Shown here in pieces: positions 7,459 through 14,562 of a stretch of 18,952 bases of DNA (position 1 is its first letter; each line of letters starts with the position of its first letter). Made by a program: the position numbers and the translations under genes. Origin of the DNA: DASUPK01 sp036377415 (lineage in GTDB: Bacteria > Actinomycetota > Thermoleophilia > Solirubrobacterales > 70-9); assembly GCA_036377415.1 (NCBI GenBank), contig DASUYK010000110.1:1-18952 (forward strand). Reading direction: 5' to 3'. The notes beneath the pieces were generated by a model that was not told the DNA's origin, ran no database searches, and saw only the letters and a list, made by a program, of their open reading frames with translations.

Positions 7459-7464
7459 ACCTTA
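7459..7464 (-). promoter_or_regulatory. Candidate -10 box of the hemolysin III-like gene
   Basis: On the minus strand TAAGGT (TAnnnT) lies nine bases before ATG 7449, implying a leader of only two or three bases. It faces away from the arsR promoter. Inferred from spacing only. Confidence 0.3.
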
Positions 7465-7506
7465 GTCCTGGCGGGGCGGTGGCACGGCAGACTGAATATG
7501 AGGAGT

Positions 7507-7520
7507 TAGCTATATAGCTA
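7507..7520. promoter_or_regulatory. Perfect 14-bp palindromic operator upstream of arsR
   Basis: TAGCTATATAGCTA is its own reverse complement. It is AT-rich in GC-rich surroundings and sits immediately upstream of the arsR -10 box, that is in the -35/-10 spacer. ArsR-family dimers bind such palindromes, so autorepression of the arsR-AHSA1 operon is the natural reading. The hemolysin III-like gene is about 60 bases away and could be co-regulated. Confidence 0.7.
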
Positions 7521-7526
7521 TATGGT

Positions 7527-7532
7527 TATACT
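7527..7532 (+). promoter_or_regulatory. -10 box of arsR (leaderless)
   Basis: TATACT matches five of six bases of the TATAAT consensus. It is followed by seven bases (ACTCACC) and then ATG 7540, so transcription should begin at or next to the start codon. No consensus -35 is visible, as is common for actinobacterial promoters. Confidence 0.6.
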
Positions 7533-7539
7533 ACTCACC

Positions 7540-7854
7540 ATGGCTACAGCGACCACCTTCGACGTCCTCGCCGAGCCGACCCGGCGTCGGATCCTCGATC
7601 TGCTGCTGGACGGGGAGCGCCCCGTCGGCGAGCTGGTCAATCGCCTGAAGCTGAGCCAGCCCGGCGTCTCGAAGCATCTTCGGGTACTTCGGGAGGCCGG
7701 CCTGGTCTCGGTCAGGAACGAGGCCCAGAGGCGGATCTACGGGGTCCGTCCCGAGCCGCTTGCCGAGGTCGCCGAGTGGCTTGAGCCGTATCGCAAGCTG
7801 TGGGGGGAGCGCCTCGACGCCCTTGAACGACATCTCGATAAGGAGGCTTCATGA
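7540..7854 (+). CDS. ArsR-family winged-helix transcriptional repressor
   Basis: 104 residues. Small dimeric DNA-binding regulator. It starts M-A-T-A-T-T-F-D-V-L-A-E-P-T-R-R-R-I-L-D-L-L, the usual N-terminus of ArsR proteins paired with AHSA1/SRPBCC proteins. The recognition helix is L-S-Q-P-G-V-S-K-H-L-R-V-L (43-55), followed by the wing (N-E-A-Q-R-R-I-Y-G-V). No metal-binding Cys motif (E-L-C-V-C-D) is present, so it is not an arsenic sensor of the classical kind. An in-frame ATG at 7522 would add six residues but lies upstream of the -10 box, so ATG 7540 is preferred. Its stop overlaps the next start as ATGA, indicating translational coupling. Confidence 0.9.
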   Translation: MATATTFDVLAEPTRRRILDLLLDGERPVGELVNRLKLSQPGVSKHLRVLREAGLVSVRNEAQRRIYGVRPEPLAEVAEWLEPYRKLWGERLDALERHLDKEAS

Positions 7855-8417
7855 GTTCGAAAGCGACGAAACGGGACAGGCAAGGAACGATCGGGCGCGA
7901 GGGCGACGATTACGTCGTGAGGTTCGAGCGCCGCCTCGAGCATCCGATCGAAAGCGTCTGGCTGGCGCTCACCGAGCCGAACGCGATCGAGAAGTGGCTC
8001 GCTGCGGCGACCACGTTCGAGCTCCGCGAAGGCGGCACGGTCGAGCTTCGCTGGCTCAACAGCGAGGAGGACACCGGCGTGCGGGCGACGATCAGCAAGC
8101 TGGACCCGCCTCGCCTGCTCGAGTGGAACGGTGGGCGGCCCGTCGAGCACCCGGCTGCCGCCTGTCGGTGGGAGCTCCGCTCCGACGGGGACGGATGCTT
8201 GCTCACTTTCTCGAGCATGGTCCCCGTCGCCGAGATCGATCGCCGCGCGGCGGTGGATCCCGAGCACTGGAGCCCGCCATCGATGCTGGCCGGCTGGCAC
8301 ATGCATCTCGACTATCTCGCCGATGCCCTCGACGGCAATCCGGTCGACTGGAGCGTCGCGTCGGACCTGGTGGAGTGGGGGGAGTTGTTCGAGGCCTACG
8401 GAGGGAAGCGGGGGTGA
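7851..8417 (+). CDS. SRPBCC / AHSA1-family protein
   Basis: 188 residues. START/Bet v1-like fold with a hydrophobic cavity; the ligand or reaction is unknown. Family landmarks: V-V-R-F-E-R-R-L-E-H-P-I-E-S-V-W-L-A-L-T-E-P (strand 1 plus helix), E-K-W-L, L-L-E-W-N and the closing helix G-W-H-M-H-L-D-Y-L-A-D-A-L. It starts inside the arsR stop (ATGA), a very common operon pairing in actinobacteria. Its own stop TGA overlaps GTG 8414, where the remnant of a second AHSA1 gene begins. Regulation is expected through the ArsR operator at 7507. Confidence 0.88.
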   Translation: MSSKATKRDRQGTIGREGDDYVVRFERRLEHPIESVWLALTEPNAIEKWLAAATTFELREGGTVELRWLNSEEDTGVRATISKLDPPRLLEWNGGRPVEHPAAACRWELRSDGDGCLLTFSSMVPVAEIDRRAAVDPEHWSPPSMLAGWHMHLDYLADALDGNPVDWSVASDLVEWGELFEAYGGKRG

Positions 8418-8506
8418 GCGGCGGTCACGACGGAGAGCTGATCGAGATCGGTGAGCGAGTCGGCGTTCGATTCGAGCGCCGGCTCCCACCCGCCGGAGCG
8501 GCGTCG
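8414..8506 (+). pseudogene. Remnant (N-terminal approximately 30 residues) of a second AHSA1/SRPBCC gene
   Basis: GTG 8414 overlaps the previous stop as GTGA, the usual coupling arrangement. The frame begins V-S-G-G-H-D-G-E-L-I-E-I-G-E-R-V-G-V-R-F-E-R-R-L. This parallels the start of the gene before it (G-D-D-Y-V-V-R-F-E-R-R-L), with R-F-E-R-R-L identical. The expected H-P-x-E-x-V-W-x-A-L-T-E-P is missing. A shift of one base gives H-P-P-E-R and then no further similarity. The open frame continues to 8656 antisense to the next gene with no AHSA1 features. Best read as a truncated, frameshifted third gene of the operon. Confidence 0.5.
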
Positions 8507-8550
8507 ACCCCGGGATCGGGCGGCAGGCCTTGCGCGAGCGCCAGGGTCGC

Positions 8551-8934
8551 TCAACGCGACGCAGCGAGCTCCTTCTTCCGGCGCTTTATCTCCTTCTTCT
8601 GGCCCTTGATCTCTCTGGAGATCTCCTTCAGAGCCTCCGGCGAGCGCTGCGCGTGAACGCTTCGAATAGCCAGTTCCTTCCTGGCGTCATCCGATGCGTC
8701 TTCCAGCATCCGCTGCCACTCGGCAGCGCGATCTTCCGCGACTTCCCTCAGGTGTTCGGCGCGATCCCCCGCGCCTCCCTGGACGCGCGCCAGGGCCTCG
8801 CGCAACCGACCGATCGCTGAGTCGATCATCGACATTGCGTCCGCCGCCGTCTCTTGACGTGCTCTGTTCAGGTCGGCAAGCGCCCGCTCCAGGTAATCCG
8901 CGGAGCCCAGCTCTTGGTTTTCTGCGTCGGCCAT
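8551..8934 (-). CDS. Hypothetical coiled-coil protein
   Basis: 127 residues, almost entirely helical and charged, with no recognised domain. Heptad-like stretches run through residues about 13-50 and 60-90, and the C-terminus is very basic (E-I-K-G-Q-K-K-E-I-K-R-R-K-K-E-L). There is no signal peptide or membrane segment. ATG 8934 is chosen because AGGAG lies about eight bases upstream; an upstream in-frame start at 9000 would add 22 residues lacking such a site. Gene is single, between the AHSA1 remnant and nrdR. It could be a DNA- or membrane-associated structural protein, but that is a guess from composition. Confidence 0.7.
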   Translation of the reverse strand: MADAENQELGSADYLERALADLNRARQETAADAMSMIDSAIGRLREALARVQGGAGDRAEHLREVAEDRAAEWQRMLEDASDDARKELAIRSVHAQRSPEALKEISREIKGQKKEIKRRKKELAASR

Positions 8935-9119
8935 CCGTCTCTCCTTGACTAATTGACTGGCGAACGCCCCAAGTCTCCGTTGCGCTCGCCCCGCCCACAT
9001 CCGCTGAATACCCAGGGGTGTGGTCGTGGCTAAGCACGGACTTCCTAAGAATCTGCCTCTTGCCCCTAGATCTAGCGGTTGACCGGTCGTTCGGTCCCGG
9101 GCCGAGCACTACGCCTAGG

Positions 9120-9136
9120 TACACTGCTTGGAGTGA
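9120..9136 (+). promoter_or_regulatory. nrdR -10 box with overlapping imperfect palindrome (possible NrdR box)
   Basis: TACACT (9120-9125) is followed by seven bases and GTG 9133, implying a leaderless transcript. The same bases hold ACAC-N8-GTGA (9121-9136). The length and outer bases resemble the 16-bp NrdR box (ACAC...GTGT), though the AT-rich centre of the known box is missing here. Autoregulation by NrdR is therefore possible but weakly supported. Confidence 0.35.
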
Positions 9137-9636
9137 GATGTCCCCGTTGCGAATCCCGGACGAGCATCCTCGAGACCCGCCGCGCCGAGGACGGCGACGC
9201 CGTTCGGCGCCGGCGCCAATGCTCGGGGTGCGGCCACCGGTTCACCACCTATGAGCGGGCGGTGCCCGAGATCGTCACCGTGGTCAAGCGGGACGGCCGT
9301 CGGCAGCCGTTCGACCGGGAGAAGCTCCTCGGTGGACTGATCCGCGCCTCCCACAAGCGGGATGTCGATCCGCGGGAGCTCGAGGCGATAGTCGACCGGA
9401 TCGAAACCGACGCACGGCGCGGGAGCGGCGAGCTGGACGCGAAGCGAATCGGCGAGCTCTGCCTGCGGGGACTGGAGCTGCTCGACCCGGGCGCCTATCT
9501 GCAGTTTGCGGGAACTCTTCCCGACTCCTCAGGAAATCCCCGGAAATACGGAACAAGCGAGGTGGCGAATTCCGTCCGGGGCGCGGAGGATGCTGCGGTG
9601 CTCACCCCAGAGACCGAGCGAGAGGAGAAAAGCTGA
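9133..9636 (+). CDS. nrdR: Transcriptional repressor NrdR
   Basis: 167 residues. Represses ribonucleotide reductase genes in response to ATP/dATP. The N-terminal zinc ribbon is C3-P-R-C6 ... C30-S-G-C33, with R-F-T-T-Y-E-R following, and an ATP-cone spans about 47-137. The start is GTG 9133 (V-R-C-P-R-C), as in other NrdR proteins which begin M-R/H-C-P-x-C; the longer frame from 9079 has no support. The ATP-cone ends L-D-P-G-A-Y-L-Q-F-A. Instead of the usual S-V-Y-R-x-F-x-D ending there is an approximately 40-residue unusual tail (G-T-L-P-D-S-S-G-N-P-R-K ...). The stop overlaps the nrdJ start by one base (TGATG), so the two are translationally coupled. Confidence 0.93.
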   Translation: MRCPRCESRTSILETRRAEDGDAVRRRRQCSGCGHRFTTYERAVPEIVTVVKRDGRRQPFDREKLLGGLIRASHKRDVDPRELEAIVDRIETDARRGSGELDAKRIGELCLRGLELLDPGAYLQFAGTLPDSSGNPRKYGTSEVANSVRGAEDAAVLTPETEREEKS

Positions 9637-12470
9637 TGGCCAGGGCCACTTCGAGGGCAACAAGGGCGACCGAGAAGGGCCTCGTCATCGAACGGTGTTT
9701 CTCCACTCCCGGGGTGGATCCCTATGACAAGCTCGAGTGGGAGCGTCGCGACGCGATCATCGGCGATCCCGAGAATCCCGCCTTCGAGCAGCGGGACGTC
9801 GAGTTCCCGAAGAGCTGGTCCCAGAACGCCACCAACATCGTCGCCCAGAAGTACTTCCGCGGGCAGCTCGGGTCCCCCGAGCGGGAGACTTCCGTCAAGC
9901 AGATGGTCAGCCGGGTGGCCGGCCGGATCGCCGAGTGGGGCCGCGACGGCGGCTACTTCGCGACCGACGAGGACGCCGACGCCTTCGAGGCCGAGCTGAC
10001 CGCGATCCTCGTCAATCAGAAGGCGGCGTTCAACAGCCCGGTCTGGTTCAACGTCGGCTGGCGGAAGAACGGCCAGGAGCAGTGCTCCGCCTGCTTCATC
10101 CTCTCGGTCGAGGACGACATGGAGTCGATCCTCGACTGGAACACCAAGGAGGGGATCATCTTCAAGGGCGGCTCGGGCTCCGGGATCAACCTCTCTGCGA
10201 TCCGCGGCTCGATGGAGCCGCTCGCCAAGGGCGGGATCGCCTCCGGCCCGGTCAGCTTCATGCGCGGTGCCGACTCCTGGGCGGGCGCGATCAAGTCGGG
10301 CGGCGGCACCCGCCGCGCGGCGAAGATGGTCGTCCTCGACGTCGACCACCCCGACGTCGAGGACTTCATCTGGTGCAAGGCGAGGGAGGAGGAGAAGGCG
10401 GCCGCGCTCCGCGACGCCGGCTTCGACATGCGCCTCGACTCCGACGCCTTCACCTCGGTCCAGTTCCAGAACGCCAACAACTCGGTCCGGGTGACCGACG
10501 AGTTCATGAAGGCGGTCGAGGACGACGCCGACTGGGACCTGATCGCCCGCACCACGGGCAAGCCGGTCAAGACGATGAAGGCCCGTGAGCTGATGGATCA
10601 GATCGCGGACGCCGCCTGGCGCTGCGCCGATCCGGGGGTCCAGTACGACTCGATCATCAACCGCTGGCACACCTGCCCGGAGTCGGGGCGGATCAACGCC
10701 TCCAACCCCTGCTCCGAGTACATGCACGTCGACGACTCGGCCTGCAATCTCGCCTCGCTCAACCTGATGAAGTTCCGCGGCGAGGACGGGCGCTTTGCGA
10801 TCGACGACTTCTGCCACGCCGTCGACATCGTCCTCCTCGCGCAGGAGATCATCGTCGGGCCTTCGAGCTATCCGACCGAGCAGATCGGCAAGAATGCGCG
10901 TGCATTCCGCCAGCTCGGCCTCGGCTACGCGAACCTCGGCGCGCTGCTGATGTCGGAGGGCCTCCCCTACGACTCCGACCAGGGTCGCGCCGTCGCAGCC
11001 GCGATCACCTCACTGATGACCGGTCGCGGCTATCGGCGCTCGGCCGAGGTCGCCGCGGCGATCGGGCCCTACGACGAGTACCCGAAGAACCGCGAGCCGC
11101 ACAACCAGGTGATGCGGATGCACCAGGCGGCGGCGTATGAGATCGACGACTCACTCGTCGACGACCCACTCCTGCATGCCGCCCGGGAAAGCTGGGACGA
11201 GGCGGTGGCGCTGGGCGAGCAGCACGGCTACCGGAACGCCCAGGCGACTGTGCTGGCCCCGACCGGGACGATCAGCTTCCTGATGGACTGCGACACGACC
11301 GGGATCGAGCCGGACTTCTCGCTGGTCAAGTTCAAGGAGCTGGTCGGCGGCGGTCAGATGAAGATCGTCAACCGCTCGGTCAACCTGGCGCTGGAGACGC
11401 TCGGCTACTCGACCGCCGAGATCGAGCAGATCGACGCCTACGTCAACGAGCACAACACGATCATCGGCGCGCCCGCGCTGAAGGAGGAGCACCTCGAGGT
11501 CTTCGACGTGGCGGTGGGCGAGCGGTCGATCTCGCACACCGGCCACATCGACATGATGGCCGCTGTCCAGCCCTTCATCTCGGGCGCGATCTCGAAGACA
11601 GTCAACCTGCCGGAGTCCGCGACGGTCTCCGACATCGCCGACGCCTACACCTACGGCTGGCTGAAGGGCCTGAAGGCGCTCGCGATCTATCGCGACGGCT
11701 CGAAGACGGCGCAGGCGCTGAAGACCGACGCCGGCGAGAAGAAGGCGCGGCCCGCCGAGGAACCGGCGGAGTCGCTCGAGGGGGCGCCGCCGGAGCCGCA
11801 GCGGACCCGGATGCCGCAGGAGCGCGAGTCGATCACCCACAAGTTCCGGATCGGGATGCAGGAGGGCTACATCACCGCCGGCAAGTATCCGGACGGCTCG
11901 GTCGGCGAGATCTTCCTCACCGACATCGGCAAGGAGGGCTCGACGATCAAGGGGCTGATGAACGCGTTCGCGACCGCGATCTCGATCGGCCTTCAGTACG
12001 GCGTGCCGCTCGAGGTGTTCGTGAACAAGTTCAGCTACGTCCGCTTCGAGCCGGAGGGGATCACGACCAACCCGGAGATCCCGTTCGCGAAGTCGATGCC
12101 CGACTACATCATGCGCTGGCTCGCCAGCCGGTTCATCGAGGACACCGACTACCTCGAGAATCTCGGCATCCTCACCGACGAGGTGCGGGCGAAGAAGGAG
12201 GCCCAACAGGCCTTCCCGATCGAGGACACAGGGGCGCCCGCGAACGGCGGCAACGGCCATCCGAACGGCGAGGGGAACGGCTCGGCCGAGGCGAAGGCCG
12301 AGGCGAAGCCGCCGACGGCGGCGCTCACCGACACCCCGCCGGTCGTCCCGGCGAAGATCAGCTCCGATCTGGAGCTCGGTCCGGCCTGCGACCAGTGCGG
12401 CGGGATGATGCAGCGGACGGGCTCCTGCTACACCTGCCCGTCCTGCGGCAACAACACCGGTTGCGGCTGA
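9636..12470 (+). CDS. nrdJ: Ribonucleotide reductase class II (adenosylcobalamin-dependent)
   Basis: 944 residues. Reduces ribonucleotides to deoxyribonucleotides using a radical made from adenosylcobalamin, with or without oxygen. In order: an N-terminal region; F-N-S-P-V-W-F-N (132-139); redox Cys C153 (in Q-C-S-A-C-F-I-L); G-S-G-S-G-I-N-L-S (179-187); the active site N357-P-C359-S-E361 with C359 as thiyl-radical site; redox partner C370. The T-G-T-I-S-F-L-M-D-C-D-T-T-G-I-E-P-D-F stretch follows. A TSCPD-type domain lies at about 725-850, then a Gly/Asn/Ala-rich linker and a C-terminal zinc/redox segment (C-D-Q-C ... C-Y-T-C-P-S-C). AGGAG precedes ATG 9636. Coupled to nrdR. Confidence 0.96.
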   Translation: MARATSRATRATEKGLVIERCFSTPGVDPYDKLEWERRDAIIGDPENPAFEQRDVEFPKSWSQNATNIVAQKYFRGQLGSPERETSVKQMVSRVAGRIAEWGRDGGYFATDEDADAFEAELTAILVNQKAAFNSPVWFNVGWRKNGQEQCSACFILSVEDDMESILDWNTKEGIIFKGGSGSGINLSAIRGSMEPLAKGGIASGPVSFMRGADSWAGAIKSGGGTRRAAKMVVLDVDHPDVEDFIWCKAREEEKAAALRDAGFDMRLDSDAFTSVQFQNANNSVRVTDEFMKAVEDDADWDLIARTTGKPVKTMKARELMDQIADAAWRCADPGVQYDSIINRWHTCPESGRINASNPCSEYMHVDDSACNLASLNLMKFRGEDGRFAIDDFCHAVDIVLLAQEIIVGPSSYPTEQIGKNARAFRQLGLGYANLGALLMSEGLPYDSDQGRAVAAAITSLMTGRGYRRSAEVAAAIGPYDEYPKNREPHNQVMRMHQAAAYEIDDSLVDDPLLHAARESWDEAVALGEQHGYRNAQATVLAPTGTISFLMDCDTTGIEPDFSLVKFKELVGGGQMKIVNRSVNLALETLGYSTAEIEQIDAYVNEHNTIIGAPALKEEHLEVFDVAVGERSISHTGHIDMMAAVQPFISGAISKTVNLPESATVSDIADAYTYGWLKGLKALAIYRDGSKTAQALKTDAGEKKARPAEEPAESLEGAPPEPQRTRMPQERESITHKFRIGMQEGYITAGKYPDGSVGEIFLTDIGKEGSTIKGLMNAFATAISIGLQYGVPLEVFVNKFSYVRFEPEGITTNPEIPFAKSMPDYIMRWLASRFIEDTDYLENLGILTDEVRAKKEAQQAFPIEDTGAPANGGNGHPNGEGNGSAEAKAEAKPPTAALTDTPPVVPAKISSDLELGPACDQCGGMMQRTGSCYTCPSCGNNTGCG

Positions 12471-12825
12471 GGGCTGAGGCTGCGGCCGAGCTGGAACCAC
12501 TCCCAGCCGTCCTCGATCTGCTTCGCCGCTCCCTCGCAAGCGCGTGGCCCCGGCACTAACCGCCCGTCCCGAACGGCCGTCGCTCACTCCCGGTCCTCGC
12601 GCATTGCAGGCGGCCCTGGGCGGAGCCGGTCCCGCTCCTCCTTCTCGTCCGGAGCGGCGTCCGCAAGGAGCCGCCGGGGAGGCCCGCATCCGTGGGACAG
12701 CAGGGGCGGGTGAGTGTCCCATTGGGGGATCCGCGTGCCGCACACCGGCCGCGCAGATGCGAGTTTGAGGAGCTGCGTCCGCAGCTCAAGCAACTGCTGA
12801 CGTGCTGCCCCGACCGCCGTGCGAC
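12471..12825. other. Gene-poor GC-rich spacer with hairpins after nrdJ
   Basis: No convincing gene. Inverted repeats seen: TGGGACA (12693-12699) with TGTCCCA (12715-12721), loop 15; and GAGCTGCG (12770-12777) with CGCAGCTC (12780-12787), loop 2. The second lies between the converging nrdJ and PF06475 genes, but neither strand has a clear T-tract after it. On the minus strand around 12490-12540 a short GC3-rich frame reads E-G-A-A-K-Q-I-E-D-G-W-E-W-F-Q-L-G-R, but it is cut off by stops on both sides; it may be a gene remnant. No tRNA or known structured RNA was recognised. Confidence 0.45.
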
Positions 12826-13377
12826 TCAGGCGAAGCGCACGGCGATGCCCGGGTAATCGACGATCAGCCCGGCCGCGTCGTACTCGAGCACGGCCCCGAA
12901 GTCGGCCTCCGACGTGTAGTCGTAGCGGCGGTCGTCGAGCCGCCGATAGGTCTGATCGAGCCGAATGACCGAGAGATCAAGCGCCCGGACGTAGGCGGCC
13001 GGTGCCTCGGTTATCTCGTCGAGCGGGAGCGGCAGGCGGTGGACCGGCAGCGTGTTCGTGCACGCGGACGCTTCGATGTCGATGTCGATCAGTCCGTCGA
13101 GCTGCGGGGCGGGTTCGCCGTCGACCGTCCAGCGGCCCTCGCCCTCCGAGATGATGACGGTCTCGCGCGGCCCGGCGACGGTATCGGACGCCACGCGCGC
13201 CTCGCGAGCGCGCCAGCGGTCGTCAAGCGCGATCTCGTAGCGGACGGCGTACGCCTGCCCGTCCTCGACCGCGGACGTGTGCCCGCGCAGGCGGCCGGGC
13301 TGCGCGTAGACGACCTCGAAACCGTCCACCGCGTCGACGAACCGCCAGGCGGCGAAAGCGGGGAGGTCGGCCAACAT
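12826..13377 (-). CDS. Putative glycolipid-binding protein (PF06475 family)
   Basis: 183 residues. Family of unknown biochemical role, related to a Pseudomonas protein with a glycolipid-binding fold; predicted soluble, no signal peptide. Recognised by the pattern across the whole length: W-R-F-V-D-A-V-D-G-F-E-V-V near the start, T-S-A-V-E-D-G-Q-A-Y-A-V-R-Y-E-I, then L-D-D-R-W-R-A-R-E-A-R-V, and W-T-V-D-G-E. The strongly conserved centre I-D-I-D-I-E-A-S-A-C-T-N-T-L-P-V-H-R-L follows, and it closes with T-Y-R-R-L-D-D-R-R-Y-D-Y, E-Y-D-A-A-G-L-I-V-D-Y-P-G-I-A-V-R. Full length. No ribosome-binding site; TTATCT seven bases before the ATG could be a -10 for a leaderless mRNA. Single gene. Confidence 0.85.
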   Translation of the reverse strand: MLADLPAFAAWRFVDAVDGFEVVYAQPGRLRGHTSAVEDGQAYAVRYEIALDDRWRAREARVASDTVAGPRETVIISEGEGRWTVDGEPAPQLDGLIDIDIEASACTNTLPVHRLPLPLDEITEAPAAYVRALDLSVIRLDQTYRRLDDRRYDYTSEADFGAVLEYDAAGLIVDYPGIAVRFA

Positions 13378-13657
13378 CAGTCACAGATAACTGGATCCGT
13401 CGGATACGTGCAGAGCACCACAACCCAGACTCTGGCTTCGCATCATGTTTATCTTGCGCCCCCCTTCGCGTGAAAGCGGAAGTGCGACGCGTTTCCACCG
13501 AACCGGTGCGTTGCTACCGCTTTGGACGAGAAGCGGCCGCTTTGCATGGAAAGGAGCGCTTCCCCGAGTACGCCTCCGTCTCCCGCGTGGGACTCGCGAG
13601 CGATGCGACCCCATCAACCTCCGCTTCGCGCCAGCCAGAACTAGCGCCACGCGGGTT
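13378..13657. other. Intergenic stretch with repeat copy 1 and hairpins
   Basis: No gene seen. It holds the first structured repeat (13519-13553). Upstream of this are a CGCGTGAAAGCGG word (13467-13479), which recurs as GCGCGTGAAGCGG at 14534-14546 just before copy 3, and a small hairpin CACCG-AAC-CGGTG. The composite seems to be a longer, partly decayed repeat element. Confidence 0.5.
13519..13553 (+). repeat. Structured intergenic repeat, copy 1
   Basis: 35 bases. Begins GCTTTGGACGAGAAGCGG and ends GCTTTGCATGGAAAG. CCGCTT/AAGCGG (starting at 13517) forms a 6-bp stem with an 8-base loop, AAGCGGCCGCTT is a perfect palindrome, and CTTT/AAAG forms a second small hairpin. The two halves are similar to each other, as if from an internal tandem duplication. 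Same orientation as copies 2 and 3. Confidence 0.85.
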
Positions 13658-13942
13658 CTATTGGTGTATGCCGTGACTCACGATCTCGGCCGCGCGCTCC
13701 TCCGGCTGGCCCGTAAAGCCCCCCTCGACGGGCATGCTCGGCAGCAGCTTGTCTTGGACGAAGCGGTCGGATTGCTCCTTGGACTCCCAGACGGCGGCGA
13801 TGAGGATGCCTCCGTCTGTCGGCCCAGCGGCGTGGTAGGTCTGTCCCTCGGGCAGACCTCCCGGAGGGTGCACCGCCGCAATGCTTGCCTTGTACTCATC
13901 CACGGTTGCGCCCGGCCAGAAATGCGTCAACAGGTATGCCAT
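13658..13942 (-). CDS. Conserved-looking small protein, function unknown
   Basis: 94 residues beginning M-A-Y-L-L-T-H-F-W-P-G-A-T-V-D-E-Y and containing P-E-G-Q-T-Y-H-A-A-G-P-T-D-G-G-I-L-I-A-A-V-W-E-S-K-E-Q-S-D-R-F-V split by a central Gly pair. The alternation of strand (Y-L-L-T-H-F), helix, strand (I-L-I-A-A-V-W) and helix suggests a ferredoxin-like/dimeric alpha-beta barrel fold, but no catalytic motif is visible. ATG 13942 is chosen because AAGGAG lies five bases upstream; the longer frame to 14107 runs through repeat copy 2 and is rejected. The gene is alone between repeat copies 1 and 2, like a single-gene cassette. Confidence 0.8.
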   Translation of the reverse strand: MAYLLTHFWPGATVDEYKASIAAVHPPGGLPEGQTYHAAGPTDGGILIAAVWESKEQSDRFVQDKLLPSMPVEGGFTGQPEERAAEIVSHGIHQ

Positions 13943-14017
13943 GTGGTCTCCTTCGCTTGGGTCAGGCGAGCCTAGTCGGTGACACAGCCCTCGCAGCCGC
14001 CTGGCTGCAGGGGTAGC

Positions 14018-14051
14018 GCTTTGGACGAGAAGCGGCGCCTCGCATGGAAAG
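14018..14051 (+). repeat. Structured intergenic repeat, copy 2
   Basis: 34 bases. The left 19 bases are identical to copy 1 (GCTTTGGACGAGAAGCGGC); the right half differs at a few positions (CCTCGCATGGAAAG). CGCTT/AAGCG keeps the first hairpin. It lies between two divergent genes, within the upstream region of both. Confidence 0.85.
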
Positions 14052-14105
14052 CAGGGCGCGGGTCCGGATAGAGTCCCGACCCACAGCGAGCGGAAGGGAG
14101 AGCAC

Positions 14106-14498
14106 ATGTCCCAAGAGAATGTGGACCTCGTGACTGGTGGCTACGACGATTTCAACAGCGGCAACATCGAAGGCGTGACCGCCCGGTTCCACCCCGAGAT
14201 CGAGTGGGTTGAGCCAGGGGGGGGCAATTCTCCCTCAGGCACCTTCAGGGGACCCGACAGCGTCGCCAATGATGTGTTCGCCAAGGTTCCGGAGAACTTC
14301 GATGAGTTCACGGTCGAAGTCGAAGACGCTAGAGACGACGGCGACACGATCGTTGTCACCAGCCGCTTCAAGGGGAAGAGCAAGAGCGGTGCTGGGTTCG
14401 ACCTGCCGGGCGAGCAAACCTGGGAGATCCGCGACGGCAAGCTCGCACATTTCGAGAACAAGGTCGACTCGGAGGAGTGGGCCGCAGCCTGGAGCTGA
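14106..14498 (+). CDS. SnoaL-like / NTF2-fold protein
   Basis: 130 residues. Cone-shaped alpha+beta barrel of the SnoaL-like polyketide cyclase/NTF2 superfamily; substrate unknown, many are non-enzymatic binding proteins. Seen: N-terminal helix M-S-Q-E-N-V-D-L-V-T-G-G-Y-D-D-F-N-S-G-N, the hallmark H-P-E-I-E-W-V-E-P, a second helix region F-R-G-P-D-S-V-A-N-D-V-F, and closing strands ending W-E-I-R-D-G-K-L-A-H-F-E. Cytosolic, no signal peptide. AAGGGAG lies about eight bases before ATG 14106. Flanked by repeat copies 2 and 3, again as a one-gene module. Confidence 0.85.
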   Translation: MSQENVDLVTGGYDDFNSGNIEGVTARFHPEIEWVEPGGGNSPSGTFRGPDSVANDVFAKVPENFDEFTVEVEDARDDGDTIVVTSRFKGKSKSGAGFDLPGEQTWEIRDGKLAHFENKVDSEEWAAAWS

Positions 14499-14562
14499 GC
14501 GAAGCGCTTGCCGCCCGCCGTTCGGTGCTGCCTGCGCGTGAAGCGGGCGGACGAAAAGCGCG

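Noticed and set aside
9495..10817. Long minus-strand frame opposite nrdR/nrdJ
   Set aside because: Antisense shadow of nrdJ, which has all catalytic residues; the shadow has no recognisable domain.
4960..12470. Functional link between precorrin-2 dehydrogenase and the B12-dependent reductase
   Set aside because: Sirohydrochlorin can lead to cobalamin, but the genes are 4 kb apart with unrelated genes between and no cobalamin riboswitch or other cob genes in the window.
11151..12743. 530-codon minus-strand frame opposite the end of nrdJ and beyond
   Set aside because: Shadow frame; Arg/Leu/Val/Asp-rich, no domain and no ribosome-binding site.
12600..12790. Structured RNA such as SRP RNA
   Set aside because: Some hairpins and a GTCCGCAAGGAGC stretch, but the invariant SRP tetraloop and symmetric-loop sequences are missing.
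12584..12793. Possible small minus-strand gene (69 codons from a TTG)
   Set aside because: Rare start codon, no ribosome-binding site, mixed third positions and Pro/Arg-rich composition; not convincing.
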